A DNA stretch of 64,000 nt from the NCBI RefSeq assembly GCF_001610835.1, contig NZ_CP011270.1, positions 4,234,001-4,298,000 on the forward strand, in the 5' to 3' direction. The notes beneath the pieces were generated by a model. That model saw only the letters and a program-made list of their open reading frames with translations, was not told the DNA's origin and ran no database searches. Made by a program: the position numbers and the translations under genes. The stretch is from Planctomyces sp. SH-PL14 (GTDB taxonomy: Bacteria > Planctomycetota > Planctomycetia > Planctomycetales > Planctomycetaceae). Each line of letters begins with the position of its first letter. Position 1 is the stretch's first letter. This document shows positions 38,349 through 48,222 of this stretch, piece by piece.

Positions 38349-41300
38349 ATGGTGCTCGTTCGACTTCTTGCGGTGCTTGTGTGTCTCGTGAACTGCGGCG
38401 CGGCGCTTGCGGCTGGGCCGGTACGGAAGATTGTGCTCATCGCCGGGCCGAAGAGTCATGGGCCGATCGGGAACGGGATTCACGACTACCCGTGGTCCGT
38501 GAAGCTTCTCAAGGTGATGCTCGACAACTCGAACGTCGCCGGGCAGGTGAAGGTGGAGTATCACCTCGACGGCTGGCCGAAGGAGGCCGCGACCCTCGAC
38601 GACGCCGACACGATCATGGTCGTCAGCGACGGCCGAGACGGGGACAAGTACGAGGAGATGCCGCCGCTCCAGGGTCCGGAGCGGGTCGCGCAGGTTCAGA
38701 AGCAGATCGACCGGGGTTGCGGGTTCCTGACGTTCCACTTCTCGACCTTTGCGCCGGACCAGTACGCCGCGCAGGTCCTCGACTGGACGGGGGGCTATTT
38801 CGACTGGGAGGAGAACGGCGAGCGGAAGTGGTACTCGGCGATCAATACCCAGGACGCGAAGGTCGAGTTGCCGCATCCGGACCATCCGGTCTGCCGCGGA
38901 GTCGGCCCGTTCCAGATGAAGGAAGAGTTCTACTTCAACATCCGCTTCAGCCAGGTGACGCCGCTCCTGGCGGTTCCTTCGCTGCCGGGACGGGAGAACG
39001 ATGGGAAGGTGGTGGCCTGGGCTCGCGAGCGGGCCAGCGGCGGCCGCGGGTTCGGGACGACCTGCGGGCACTTCTATGACAACTGGCGGAACGAGGCGTT
39101 CCGGAAGCTGATCCTCAATGCCATCTGCTGGACCGCGCGGGTGGACGTTCCGGAAGGGGGAGTGGTCGGCAAGTTCTACACGCACGCCGAGATCACGGCG
39201 GCGCTGGCTGGCATCCGGGGGACCGAGCGGGCGGTTGTCGACGACAAGCCGATCCGGGTCCTGATCCTGGCGGGCAACGACGCCCACAAGTGGCACAACT
39301 GGGAGAAGACGACGCCGGTCATCCAGGCCCAGCTTGAGAAGGATCCGCGGGTACGTGTCGAGATAACGCACGATCCCGAGGGCGCGTTCCCGTCGCTGAA
39401 GGAGAAGTGCGACGTCTTGGTCCAGAACTCGTACGCGAACTGGCACGACAAGACGCCACTCTCCGAGAAGGCCCGGTCGGGCTTGGTGTCGTTTCTCGAA
39501 GGAGGGGGCGGACTCGTTCTCGTGCACTTCGGCAACGGGGCCTGGAATTTTTCCCTGCCGATGGGGGGGGAGTCCGACTGGCCGGAGTATCGGAAGATCG
39601 CCCGGCGGGTCTGGAACCATCACGGCGAAGGGGAAGCGAAGAGCGGCCATGATGCCTTCGGCCGGTTCAGCGTGGCGCCGACATCGACCTCGCATGAGCT
39701 GACCCGGGGGCTGAAGCCGTTCGAGGTCGATGACGAGCTCTACTTCCGCCAGGACGGGGCCGAGCCGATCGAGCCGCTGATCACCGCTCTCTCCAAGGTG
39801 ACGAAGCGGGCTGAGCCGCTCGCTTGGACCTACACCTACGGACAGGGGCGCATCTTCCAGACGCTGCTCGGCCACAGCGAGAAGACTTACGCCGCCTTCG
39901 AGCCGTGCGAGATGCTCCGCCGGGGCGTCGCCTGGGCTGCCCGTCGGAAGGTCGTCGAGCTGGACCCGCAGTCCGCTCCGCCGGAAGCGGCGGCTCCGAT
40001 GGCCGCTGCCGCGCCGGCGGTCCCTCCGGGTCGGGCGGTGCTTGGCGAGGGACGGTTCGGCCGGGCGCTCGATGCCCGGACCGGGGGACTGTTCCTGCCG
40101 GCGACCGATCCGATGCGGAACGCACCGGTCAGCGTGAGTTGCTGGACGAAGCTCGACGGCAAGACCGGGTTCAACATCCTGATCGCCAGCGAGGAGAAAT
40201 CGTCGGCGAGCCATTGGGAGATGTACTCCTATGCGGGCTCGGGAGTCTTCAGCGTCTACATGCCGGGCCGCGGCGGGGAGTACAAGACGACGGCCGACAT
40301 TGCCGACGGCCAGTGGCATCACGTCGGGATGGTCTTCGAAGCGAAGCGGCTGCGGCTGTACGTCGATGGCCACATGGCTCTCGACAAGGCGGTTCCGGAA
40401 CCGGTGAAGACTTCGACGGGGGGCCCCATCGCGGTGGGGCGGCTAGTCGAAGCGGGGATCGGCTGTGCCGGGCTGGTCGATGATCTGACGATCCGCGGGG
40501 GTGTCCATCCGTTCGAGACGCTGCCGACCGAACCGGCCAAGGCCGATGACACGACGCTGGGAGTTTGGCCGTTCGACGAACTGAGCGAGAACGGGACGAG
40601 TCCCGATCGATCGTCCGGGAAGCGGGACGCAGCCTCGAAGCCGGTCCTTTCGGCGCTTGAGGAGGCGAAGCGGAAGGCGGCCGCCGCCCCTCTTCCAGCG
40701 AAGCCGAACCACTGGGGGAAGGAGGCGGTCGGGTTCGACTGGACGGAGCAGGACTCGGTCGACAACCGCTGGCAGCAGACCGACATCGGCCCGTTCCTGG
40801 CCTATACGGTCCCGCTTCCGGAGGGGCCGGTCCGCAAGGGGCTGGCGATCAAGGTCGGGCCGGGGTGGGCGGCGTCCGGTGAGACGCCCGCGGCACCGCG
40901 GGCGGTCGCTCTCTACGACACGCAGCACATGCAGCTTCGAGGGGTCTGGACCGGTGGGTTTCTCCGGTTTGATCCGGCCCGGTACGGGATCATCGGGATG
41001 CCGAAGATCGACGGGGTGCTGCAGTTCTCGTCCCGCGAGAGTCCGGCCTGGTCGATCGCCGGGGCCAAACCGCCGGCGAAGGGCCCGGTGGTCGTGCAGT
41101 ACCTCGGCATGAGCGACCAGGCCGACGGACCGCGGCTGCGGTTTCGCGTCGGGGCGACGCCGGTCACGGAACGGATCGCGGTGGCGGGTACCCGCGAGAA
41201 TCCGGTCCTCGTGCGGACGATCACGCTCGATCCGCACGAGGCGCCGTTCGAGCTGACGCTTTTCGACGCGCCCGCCGCGAAGCTTGAGATGGCGCAACAG

Positions 41301-44300
41301 GGATCGATCACCCGGCTCCAGCTTGAGCAGCGGGATCGCCGCGTGTCGCTGGTGATCCGGGCCGAGGTGGCGCTGGATCCGATCACCCAGGAAGGGGGGA
41401 AGACGATTCGATTGGGTGTCCGGATTCCCCCTTCGACGACGCGGCAGACGATTGTGATCGGCTGTCGGTCGGCCTTGGCGACTGCCGCTTCCGATGAGGC
41501 CTCGCTCGCCAAGGCCGTGGAAACGACCTCGTCCGGGGCTACGACGGCCGCGCCGCGGCGGTGGGGCGACGGGCTCGTGACCGCGGGGCAGCTCGGAGCC
41601 GATCAGCAGGGGTTCGCGCTCGACACGTTGGCTCTTCCGTTTGACAACCCCTGGAAGGCCCTGCTCTTTACGACCGGCGTCGGGTTCTTTGACCGGACGG
41701 CCCGCGCGGCCGCGACGCCTGCTTCACTGCACGGGCGTCCCGACCTTGCGGTCTGCACGGTTCATGGCGACGTCTGGACCGTGAGCGGTCTCGATGCGGA
41801 GCTGAAATCGCTCCGCTGGCGGCGGTTCGCCACGGGGCTCTATCAGCCGCTGGGACTCGTGGTGGTTGGCGACGACGTCTACGTCCTCGGCCGGGATCAG
41901 ATCACCCGGCTTCGCGACACCGACGGGAACGGCGAAGCGGACGAGTACGACTGCGTCAACAACCTCTACGAGACCTCGGCCGGGGGGCACGACTACGTCG
42001 CCTGCCTGGAACGTGACCCCGGCGGCGACTTCTATCTGGTCCACGCGACCCAGGGTGTCCTGCGGGCCTCGGGAGATGGCCGCGCGCTCGATGTCGTGGC
42101 TTCCGGTCTGCGGAACCCGAACGGGATGGGGTTCGCGATGGTCGACGGGAAGCCGGTCGTCACCGCTGCTCCGCAGGAGGGGGAGTGGACGCCGGGGTCG
42201 GCGATCTACAGGGTCCGTCCCGGCGAGCACTACGGTTATCCCGGGCCGCGCGGCGCGAAGGGGACGATCACTCCGACGCTGGCCCTGGAAGAGCCGCTCG
42301 CGAAGCTCGGCGTCGGGGCTCCCTACTGCTGGATTCCGCGGCGGACCGACAACTCCTGCGGCGGTCAGACCTGGATCGACCCCGAGCTGTGGGGGAACCT
42401 TGGCCGGCACTGGCTGCATCACTCCTTCGGCCAGTGTACGACGATGCTGGTCGTTCCGGACGGGAGTTTTCCCGATCTCCAGGGGGCGACGGTCCCGCTG
42501 CCGCTGACGTTCGACTCGGGGATCTGCCGCGGCCGGTTCCGGAAGGAGGATGGCCACCTGTATGCCGTCGGACTGCGGGGGTGGGTCACGTCCGCCACGC
42601 AGGACGGTTGCCTCCAGCGGGTCCGCCGGACCGAGACGCCGACGGGCCTGCCGGTCGCCTGGAAGGGGTTCCGCAACGGCCTCGAGATCCAGTTTGCCGA
42701 GCCGCTCGACCGGGGGACCGCGCAGGACCCGGGGAGCTATCACGTCGAAGCCTGGAACTACCGGTACTCGGTCGCCTACGGCTCACCCGACTGGAAGGTT
42801 TCCCGAGAAGCGGAAGAGGGGCATGACGAGCTTGTCGTGAAGTCGGCGACATTGCTCCGGCCCGATACGGTCTTCCTGGAGATCGATCCGCTCCCGGTCG
42901 CCTGTCAGGCGACGGTCCAGTACGCGTTGGCCCACGCTTCCGGAGCGCCGATCCGCAACACGCTCGCGGCGACGCTGCACAGAGTCCCGGACGCGACCGT
43001 AGACCCCGCGCTCCTCAATCGCGAGCGGGCCCCGGGACAGCTTGCCGAGGCGGAACAGGCCCGCTTGCGGCCGGGGATTCTCGTTCGCTGGCAGCAGGGG
43101 GACCGCCGGGATGTCGAGCGGCGGCGGATGGCGGCGATCGTCTCGACCGCTGGAGAGCCGGCGACGCCGTTCCTGGAACCGGGGCCGGTCTCGGCCGTAC
43201 TCGAGGGGTATCTGAAGGTCCCGCTCCGCGGGCACTACGACTTCCGTGTCGAGGGTGCGGCCAAGGGAACCGCCTTCGAGATCAATGGCCAGCCGGTCTC
43301 TCTCGTGAGCCGTTCCGACGGACGTTCGGCGGCGACGGAATCTCCGGTAGCACTCCACGCCGGCTACAACCGGGTCCGGCTGAGTCTTGCGGAAGGGGAT
43401 CATCCGGCGCTTCGCCTGTTCTGGTCCGCGCCCGAGTTCGCGGAGGAGCCGGTCCCGCCGACCGTCTTATGGTGCAACGGTGAGGAGGCCGAGCTGGTCC
43501 GCGCGGAGCAGCTTCGCCGCGGCCGGGACCTGTATCTCGACCGTCTCTGTGCCCGGTGTCATGGCGGGGAGACGAGTCCCGCGGCTCCCCTCGAAATGGG
43601 GGCCGTGGCGTCGACGCTGAAGGGTCGCCGACAGCAACTTCGCCCGGCGTGGCTGCGGAGGTTCCTGCGTGGCGACGGGAGCTCCGTGGAATCCCATTCG
43701 CGGATGCCTCAGCTTTACGACAAGACGAAGCCTGACGACGAGGTGGAGGTCATGATCGTGGCCGCGATGCTGGGAGCTCGGGCGAGTGGCGGCGAGCCTG
43801 AGCCGCGTCCGGCGCTCGGCTCTGCCGAGCAGGGACGGGTCCTCTACGAAGACCTCGGCTGCATCGCCTGCCATCGTCTCGGGGGTGACGACTCGGCGGA
43901 TTCCCGTCGGTCGTTGGCGGAGGTCGGCGAAAAATTCCATCCGGCGGGACTGATCGCCTATCTTCAGAACCCGCACTCCGACGACCCTTGGAGCGGAATG
44001 CCGGCCTTTGGGCTGAGTGCCGCGGAGGCGGCTGACCTGGCGGCCCTGCTGCTGCCGGAGGGGTATGACTGGCACGAGAAGCCCCGGCCAACCGATGGTC
44101 CGGCGAGCGTCAGCGTTTCGAAGGAAAAGGACCTGTCGTTCGGGACATTGTGGCGCGGCCGCGGCTGCAACCGTTGTCATGAGCTGGAACGGCCGGCGGA
44201 GGAGCCGGCGGACCAATGGGTGCCCGATCGGAGGCAGCCCGTCGCCATCCGGGACGTGACGAAGGGGTGTCTGGCGGGGCTACCGACCCGCGCGTCCCGA

Positions 44301-45059
44301 TGGGGACAGATTCCCGACTACGGGTTCTCCGCGGAGGACCGGGGAGCACTGTCCACGTTCCTCTCGGCGGAGGGAGCGAAGACGCTGACCCGCGACACGG
44401 CGGTCGACGCCAGCCGCCGACTGGTCGAACGACTCAACTGCCAGGCGTGTCATTCGCGCGACTCGGCGGTCAGTCCTCGCGGTGGGCTCGTCGCGGAGGA
44501 GAGCGACCGCGGTCTCGCGCCGGAGACGTTACCCACACTGACTTGGGCCGGCGAGAAACTTCACACCGACTGGATCGCCGGACTCCTGGAGGGAAAGCAT
44601 CCGCAGCGGCCTCGACCGTGGCTCAAGGCCCGGATGCCGGCGTTCCCGGCCTATGCCGGGGTGCTCGCCCGGGGGCTGGCGGCGGAGCATGGGCTGGCGC
44701 CGAGTTCGGGGCGCGATTCGAAGCCGCAGGATCCGGGCCTGGCCGAGCAGGGGCTGCGGCTCGTCGACAAGTCGGCTCTCGACTGCCGGCAGTGCCACGG
44801 TCTGGGGGACCAGCCGCCGACGGGGGATGCCAAGACGCTCCTGGCGCCGGGGATCAATTTTGCCCTCGTGCCGGCGCGGATCCAGCCGGAGTACTACGGC
44901 CGGTTCACGCTCGATCCCCCCCGCTTCGACGTGACGACCCGGATGCCGAAGCTGGCGATCGACGGCCGGACGACGAAGGTGAAAGAGATCCTGGACGGCG
45001 ACGCGCGGAAGCAGTTCCAGGCGATCTGGCAGTTCCTGGTCGAGAACTCGGGTCGGTAG
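38349..45059 (+). CDS. Giant secreted ThuA-ThuA-LamG-PA14-pentaheme cytochrome protein
   Basis: The 2236-residue protein has a signal peptide (LLAVLVCLVNCGAALA). Two ThuA-like trehalose-utilisation/sugar-binding domains follow (about 24-280 and 295-545), then a LamG-like domain (about 560-730) and a large beta-rich centre with a beta-propeller-type stretch (around residues 1130-1430: DTDGNGEADEY, GLRNPNGMGF). Then comes a PA14-like domain (about 1610-1700) and a C-terminal electron-transfer part with five CxxCH heme motifs: CARCH 1734, CIACH 1838, CNRCH 1940, CQACH 2031 and CRQCH 2146. This type of fusion is typical of planctomycetes and is thought to couple glycan breakdown outside the cell to electron transfer. 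The exact reaction is unknown. Confidence 0.85.
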   Translation: MVLVRLLAVLVCLVNCGAALAAGPVRKIVLIAGPKSHGPIGNGIHDYPWSVKLLKVMLDNSNVAGQVKVEYHLDGWPKEAATLDDADTIMVVSDGRDGDKYEEMPPLQGPERVAQVQKQIDRGCGFLTFHFSTFAPDQYAAQVLDWTGGYFDWEENGERKWYSAINTQDAKVELPHPDHPVCRGVGPFQMKEEFYFNIRFSQVTPLLAVPSLPGRENDGKVVAWARERASGGRGFGTTCGHFYDNWRNEAFRKLILNAICWTARVDVPEGGVVGKFYTHAEITAALAGIRGTERAVVDDKPIRVLILAGNDAHKWHNWEKTTPVIQAQLEKDPRVRVEITHDPEGAFPSLKEKCDVLVQNSYANWHDKTPLSEKARSGLVSFLEGGGGLVLVHFGNGAWNFSLPMGGESDWPEYRKIARRVWNHHGEGEAKSGHDAFGRFSVAPTSTSHELTRGLKPFEVDDELYFRQDGAEPIEPLITALSKVTKRAEPLAWTYTYGQGRIFQTLLGHSEKTYAAFEPCEMLRRGVAWAARRKVVELDPQSAPPEAAAPMAAAAPAVPPGRAVLGEGRFGRALDARTGGLFLPATDPMRNAPVSVSCWTKLDGKTGFNILIASEEKSSASHWEMYSYAGSGVFSVYMPGRGGEYKTTADIADGQWHHVGMVFEAKRLRLYVDGHMALDKAVPEPVKTSTGGPIAVGRLVEAGIGCAGLVDDLTIRGGVHPFETLPTEPAKADDTTLGVWPFDELSENGTSPDRSSGKRDAASKPVLSALEEAKRKAAAAPLPAKPNHWGKEAVGFDWTEQDSVDNRWQQTDIGPFLAYTVPLPEGPVRKGLAIKVGPGWAASGETPAAPRAVALYDTQHMQLRGVWTGGFLRFDPARYGIIGMPKIDGVLQFSSRESPAWSIAGAKPPAKGPVVVQYLGMSDQADGPRLRFRVGATPVTERIAVAGTRENPVLVRTITLDPHEAPFELTLFDAPAAKLEMAQQGSITRLQLEQRDRRVSLVIRAEVALDPITQEGGKTIRLGVRIPPSTTRQTIVIGCRSALATAASDEASLAKAVETTSSGATTAAPRRWGDGLVTAGQLGADQQGFALDTLALPFDNPWKALLFTTGVGFFDRTARAAATPASLHGRPDLAVCTVHGDVWTVSGLDAELKSLRWRRFATGLYQPLGLVVVGDDVYVLGRDQITRLRDTDGNGEADEYDCVNNLYETSAGGHDYVACLERDPGGDFYLVHATQGVLRASGDGRALDVVASGLRNPNGMGFAMVDGKPVVTAAPQEGEWTPGSAIYRVRPGEHYGYPGPRGAKGTITPTLALEEPLAKLGVGAPYCWIPRRTDNSCGGQTWIDPELWGNLGRHWLHHSFGQCTTMLVVPDGSFPDLQGATVPLPLTFDSGICRGRFRKEDGHLYAVGLRGWVTSATQDGCLQRVRRTETPTGLPVAWKGFRNGLEIQFAEPLDRGTAQDPGSYHVEAWNYRYSVAYGSPDWKVSREAEEGHDELVVKSATLLRPDTVFLEIDPLPVACQATVQYALAHASGAPIRNTLAATLHRVPDATVDPALLNRERAPGQLAEAEQARLRPGILVRWQQGDRRDVERRRMAAIVSTAGEPATPFLEPGPVSAVLEGYLKVPLRGHYDFRVEGAAKGTAFEINGQPVSLVSRSDGRSAATESPVALHAGYNRVRLSLAEGDHPALRLFWSAPEFAEEPVPPTVLWCNGEEAELVRAEQLRRGRDLYLDRLCARCHGGETSPAAPLEMGAVASTLKGRRQQLRPAWLRRFLRGDGSSVESHSRMPQLYDKTKPDDEVEVMIVAAMLGARASGGEPEPRPALGSAEQGRVLYEDLGCIACHRLGGDDSADSRRSLAEVGEKFHPAGLIAYLQNPHSDDPWSGMPAFGLSAAEAADLAALLLPEGYDWHEKPRPTDGPASVSVSKEKDLSFGTLWRGRGCNRCHELERPAEEPADQWVPDRRQPVAIRDVTKGCLAGLPTRASRWGQIPDYGFSAEDRGALSTFLSAEGAKTLTRDTAVDASRRLVERLNCQACHSRDSAVSPRGGLVAEESDRGLAPETLPTLTWAGEKLHTDWIAGLLEGKHPQRPRPWLKARMPAFPAYAGVLARGLAAEHGLAPSSGRDSKPQDPGLAEQGLRLVDKSALDCRQCHGLGDQPPTGDAKTLLAPGINFALVPARIQPEYYGRFTLDPPRFDVTTRMPKLAIDGRTTKVKEILDGDARKQFQAIWQFLVENSGR

Positions 45060-45147
45060 GGAGAGAGGACGAAAGTCTCTCTGTTGGGCTCGGTGCCTCG
45101 CGGGTGCGTTCGCTGGATGGCAGCAGGTGATCTCTCGCTCAGTCCCA

Positions 45148-45501
45148 CCGGGTCCAGGGGGCACCCTGGTCAGGGGGGTCAGGGGGTGCAGGGGGCAGAA
45201 TGCCCCTTGCCCGCCGGAGGCCTGGCCGTCGAGAGATGTCTGAAGGAGAGCGTGTCCAATCGCGGACACCGTGTCGTACGCCCTCTCACCAACCCGCGGG
45301 GATTGCGACGCGAGCGATGTGTTTTGATGGAGTCCTCAACGCCGGTGCCACAAAGGGGACATCCGTTGTGTCCCACGGGTCCTCATAGAAATGCCTCCGG
45401 CGGCAAGGGGGCCTGTGTTGTTTCTCTGGCCCCTTGACCCCGGCTGCCGTGGCACGTTGGGTTTGAGCAAGCACAGTCGTGCCGGCAGGCACGCGGTTCG
45501 A
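45148..45501 (+). repeat. Dispersed structured repeat, copy R9
   Basis: Plus-orientation copy between two convergent genes, 89 bases after the pentaheme stop and 107 bases from the amidohydrolase stop. P2 is a hybrid of the two types (GCAGGGGGCA with TGCCCCTTGC, loop GAA). P6 (45403-45436) has the long loop TGTGTTGTTTCTCT in a kept stem. Extra GC-rich bases lie between P1 and P2, so this copy has the longest left end. Confidence 0.88.
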
Positions 45502-45607
45502 CCCCCATGCAGCAAATGCACCCATGCCTCTCCGTGGTTCCCGATCCAGTGTCTTAAAGGCTGGAAAAACGGAGTTCACAGAGAAACACAGAGAGGATCC
45601 CGAGAGA

Positions 45608-46594
45608 TCACGTACCCGCAGTCAGTCGATAGTGCTTGAGAGCGTTGCCGGACCAGAGCTTTCGCTGCTGGTCGGCGGGACGTTCGCGGATGATCTGGGT
45701 CAGGGCGTCGACCCAGCCGCGGAGGCTGCCGCCGAGGAGGCAGACGGGCCAGTCGCCGCCGAAGACGACCCGGTCGGGGCCGAAGGCGTCCAGGCAGTGG
45801 TTGATGATCGGCGCGAGGGTTTCGGCGGCCGGCTTTCCTTTGGGGAGGAAGGCGATCACGCCGGAGATCTTGCAGATCACGTTCGGTCGGGCAGCGAACC
45901 CGTCGATGCCCCGCTTCCATTCGTCGGCGGTGTGGGAGGCGGGTTTATCGGGGTCGAGGTTCTTGTGGAAGGCGCGGGGGTCGCCGTTGCCGCAGTGGTC
46001 GAGGATGAAGCGGTTACTTGGACACTGCTCAGTCAGTTTTACCCCGTCGAGCAGTTCCGTAGGGCGCATGCAGAGGTCGAAGCTGTGGTCCTGCGGGGCG
46101 AGTAAGCGGATATTGTCGATGAACGTCTTCGTCAGGCATGTTCCCTTAGGCGTGGCGTCCGAGTGGAGGACTCGGCGGACTCCCCGGACGTATGGCGAAT
46201 TGAGAGCGGATCCGATCAGCCCTGGGAACGCGTCGCTTTCCGGGCTTCCTCCGATCACCGCGGCGGCCATGGTGGACTGTCCGCCCTTGGCGATGTCGAT
46301 CACGTGCCGCGCCTCAATGGCCAGTTCGTCGCGGGCTACGTCCACCTCCATGTAGACCGACTTGACCCTCAGCCCGGTGGTCGCCTCGGCGTATTCCTTG
46401 AGGTGGTAGGTGCGGTTCAGGATCTCGGGTGCTCCCGAGAGCCACGGAAGGTGGAGGGTTTTGAGGTCCCAGAGGTGCTGGTGGGTGTCGACGATGAGGG
46501 CCCGGGGGTCCTGTTCGGCGGCGAGTGTGGAGCCGGCGGCGAGGGCCGCGGTGGAGAGGACGGAGGACTGGAGAAAGTCGCGTCGAGAGAGCAT
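45608..46594 (-). CDS. Tat-exported amidohydrolase (lactonase-like, amidohydro_2)
   Basis: The 328-residue protein starts with a twin-arginine signal (SRRDFLQSS) and a hydrophobic run ending AAGSTLAAEQ. The amidohydro_2 barrel has DTHQHLWD (metal-binding His-x-His) at the start, ILDHCGNGDP in the middle and a late VVFGGDWPVCL with the active Asp. This is the layout of fuconolactonase-like and related lactonases. The substrate cannot be named; a RbsD/FucU gene lies 11 kb away, too far to be an operon partner. Expected to act outside the cytoplasm. Confidence 0.83.
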   Translation of the reverse strand: MLSRRDFLQSSVLSTAALAAGSTLAAEQDPRALIVDTHQHLWDLKTLHLPWLSGAPEILNRTYHLKEYAEATTGLRVKSVYMEVDVARDELAIEARHVIDIAKGGQSTMAAAVIGGSPESDAFPGLIGSALNSPYVRGVRRVLHSDATPKGTCLTKTFIDNIRLLAPQDHSFDLCMRPTELLDGVKLTEQCPSNRFILDHCGNGDPRAFHKNLDPDKPASHTADEWKRGIDGFAARPNVICKISGVIAFLPKGKPAAETLAPIINHCLDAFGPDRVVFGGDWPVCLLGGSLRGWVDALTQIIRERPADQQRKLWSGNALKHYRLTAGT

Positions 46595-46665
46595 TTGGCC
46601 GACTCCGGTGGTGCCATCGGGGGATGGGGGAGTCTACCGTGGGCGGCAGGTGCGCCCCAGCGTGG

Positions 46666-46955
46666 CGCTTTCCAAGTGCGACAGCAGAGCCGGGGTCAAG
46701 GGGGCCTCGCCCCCTTGCCGCCGGAGGCACTTCCACGAGGAACCGTGGTCAACAACGGGCGATCATTTTAGGGAACCGGCGTTGAGGACTCACCGCTCGG
46801 TCCGCAATCGCCGCGGGTTGATGTGGGGGCATCCGGCACGGTGTCCGCGTTTGGACACGATCTCCTTCAGACGTCTCTCGACGGCCAGGCCTCCGGCGGG
46901 CAAGAGGGCGTTGCCCCCTTGCATCCCCCACCAGGGGTTTCCCCCTGGACCCCGG
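46666..46955 (-). repeat. Dispersed structured repeat, copy R10
   Basis: Minus-orientation copy ending 15 bases before the stop of the sugar transferase gene, sense to it. Its tail end is degraded: the GTTGGGTTTGAGC block is reduced to CTTGGAAAGC and the outermost part (GCCGGCAAG) is missing. P1 is CCAGGGG-GAAA-CCCCTGG, P2 is the GCAAGGGGGC type, P4 is perfect (TGTCC with GGACA) with a changed loop (AAACGC). Confidence 0.88.
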
Positions 46956-46969
46956 TTAGGTTTTGCTGC

Positions 46970-47839
46970 CTACAGAGCGCCGCTGCCCTTCAGGACGACA
47001 CTGATCGTTCGCAACAGAATCCGCAGGTCATTCATCGCACTGCAGTTCCTGAGATACACCAGGTCGTATGCGACCTTCCGCCGGAATCCCTCAATATCGT
47101 TGTCATACCCGTTCTCAATCTGGGCCACTCCCGTCAGCCCCGGCTGCAAACCCAACCGGTCCAGATAGCGAGGCACCTCATCCGACAACTTCTTGATGAA
47201 CTCCGGTCGCTCCGGCCGCGGACCAACCAGCGACATCTCCCCTTTCAGCACATTCCACAACTGCGGCAGCTCATCGAGACGCGTCTTGCGGAGAAACCGC
47301 CCGATCGGCGTCACCCGCTTGTCACCGGCCACCGCAAACTGGGCCCCATTCTTCTCAGCATCAGTCCGCATCGTGCGGAACTTGTACAACGTGAAGTGCC
47401 GGCCATACGCCTGGGCCTGCCGGCGGTCACTGCCGGGAACCCGCCGCTCACCAGTCTCGGCCGGCGGGGCATCGCTTCGCGTCCGGCGGTCCGGCCCCAC
47501 CGTCCGCAGGTTCAGGCCGACCCGCGTCTGACGGAAGATCACCGGGCCGCGTGAGGTCAGCCGCACCGCGATTGCCACCAGCAGCATCAGCGGAGACAGG
47601 ACAATCAGCATGACCGTCGCCAGGACAACGTCCATCGCCCGCTTCAGGAACCGCGTCGTGGCCCCGAGGTCGTGAATGTTCTGACGTCCATCCCCGCCAG
47701 GGACCTTCGCCAGCCACAGGACCGGCTTGATTTCGGCGGCGGCCGGCGCGGCGTAGGAGGCCAGGTCCGGCGAGCCGTTCGGCGCGTCCGCGTTTGCCGC
47801 GGCGGATGAGGATGTCGAAAAAGTCGTCTGGGCGGTCAT
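46970..47839 (-). CDS. Exopolysaccharide sugar transferase (WbaP/WcaJ family)
   Basis: From the ATG at 47839 the protein is 289 residues. It keeps the catalytic core of bacterial undecaprenyl-phosphate hexose phosphotransferases: a membrane helix near 67-95 (KRAMDVVLATVMLIVLSPLM), QTRVGLN, FTLYKFRTM, LRKTRLDELPQLWNVLKGEMSLVGPRPE and QPGLTGVAQI. It adds the first sugar phosphate to the lipid carrier. Unlike most members it has an insert of nearly 40 residues (about 111-147, charged, with two GPDRR/GSDRR motifs) between QTRVGLN and the FTLYKF block. Its stop lies 15 bases past repeat R10, and a DRR-rich small gene starts 380 bases away in the opposite direction. Confidence 0.9.
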   Translation of the reverse strand: MTAQTTFSTSSSAAANADAPNGSPDLASYAAPAAAEIKPVLWLAKVPGGDGRQNIHDLGATTRFLKRAMDVVLATVMLIVLSPLMLLVAIAVRLTSRGPVIFRQTRVGLNLRTVGPDRRTRSDAPPAETGERRVPGSDRRQAQAYGRHFTLYKFRTMRTDAEKNGAQFAVAGDKRVTPIGRFLRKTRLDELPQLWNVLKGEMSLVGPRPERPEFIKKLSDEVPRYLDRLGLQPGLTGVAQIENGYDNDIEGFRRKVAYDLVYLRNCSAMNDLRILLRTISVVLKGSGAL

Positions 47840-48222
47840 CGTGTCGTCTCCGAACGGATCGGTCGCCACAAACTTAGGTTACGCGCCGCCGATTCCCGCT
47901 CAGGCAAGCAGTTCTTCGCCCAAATGGGGGACTTCGTGCCGCAACACGTCCGTCCAATCCGCGCTTCCGGACTTTCCGGTTGAAACGAAGGAAGCGGTCG
48001 CAGCGGATTGTGGCCCCGCACAACACGCAAATCCGGACCTTGTCGCAGACTCCCCGCCTCCTTCCCCCGTTTTCCACTCCAGTTGCCCGACAAACTCCGC
48101 CCCCCGGGAAAACTCGACGCATAGTTAGGGCGAAGGAGTCTACCCCGAGAGACCCCGGAGGACGGCCCAGGGAACAGAGCCGTCGCCGAGGGGCGTCTCC
48201 CTTTTCCCCAAAAGGTTATGTC
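47840..48222. other. Divergent control region, 383 bases
   Basis: This lies between the 5-prime ends of the sugar transferase (minus) and the DRR-rich gene (plus), so it must hold promoters for both. I find no clear minus-35/minus-10 pair, operator or riboswitch. An AAAAGG Shine-Dalgarno lies before the plus-strand start. Confidence 0.4.
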
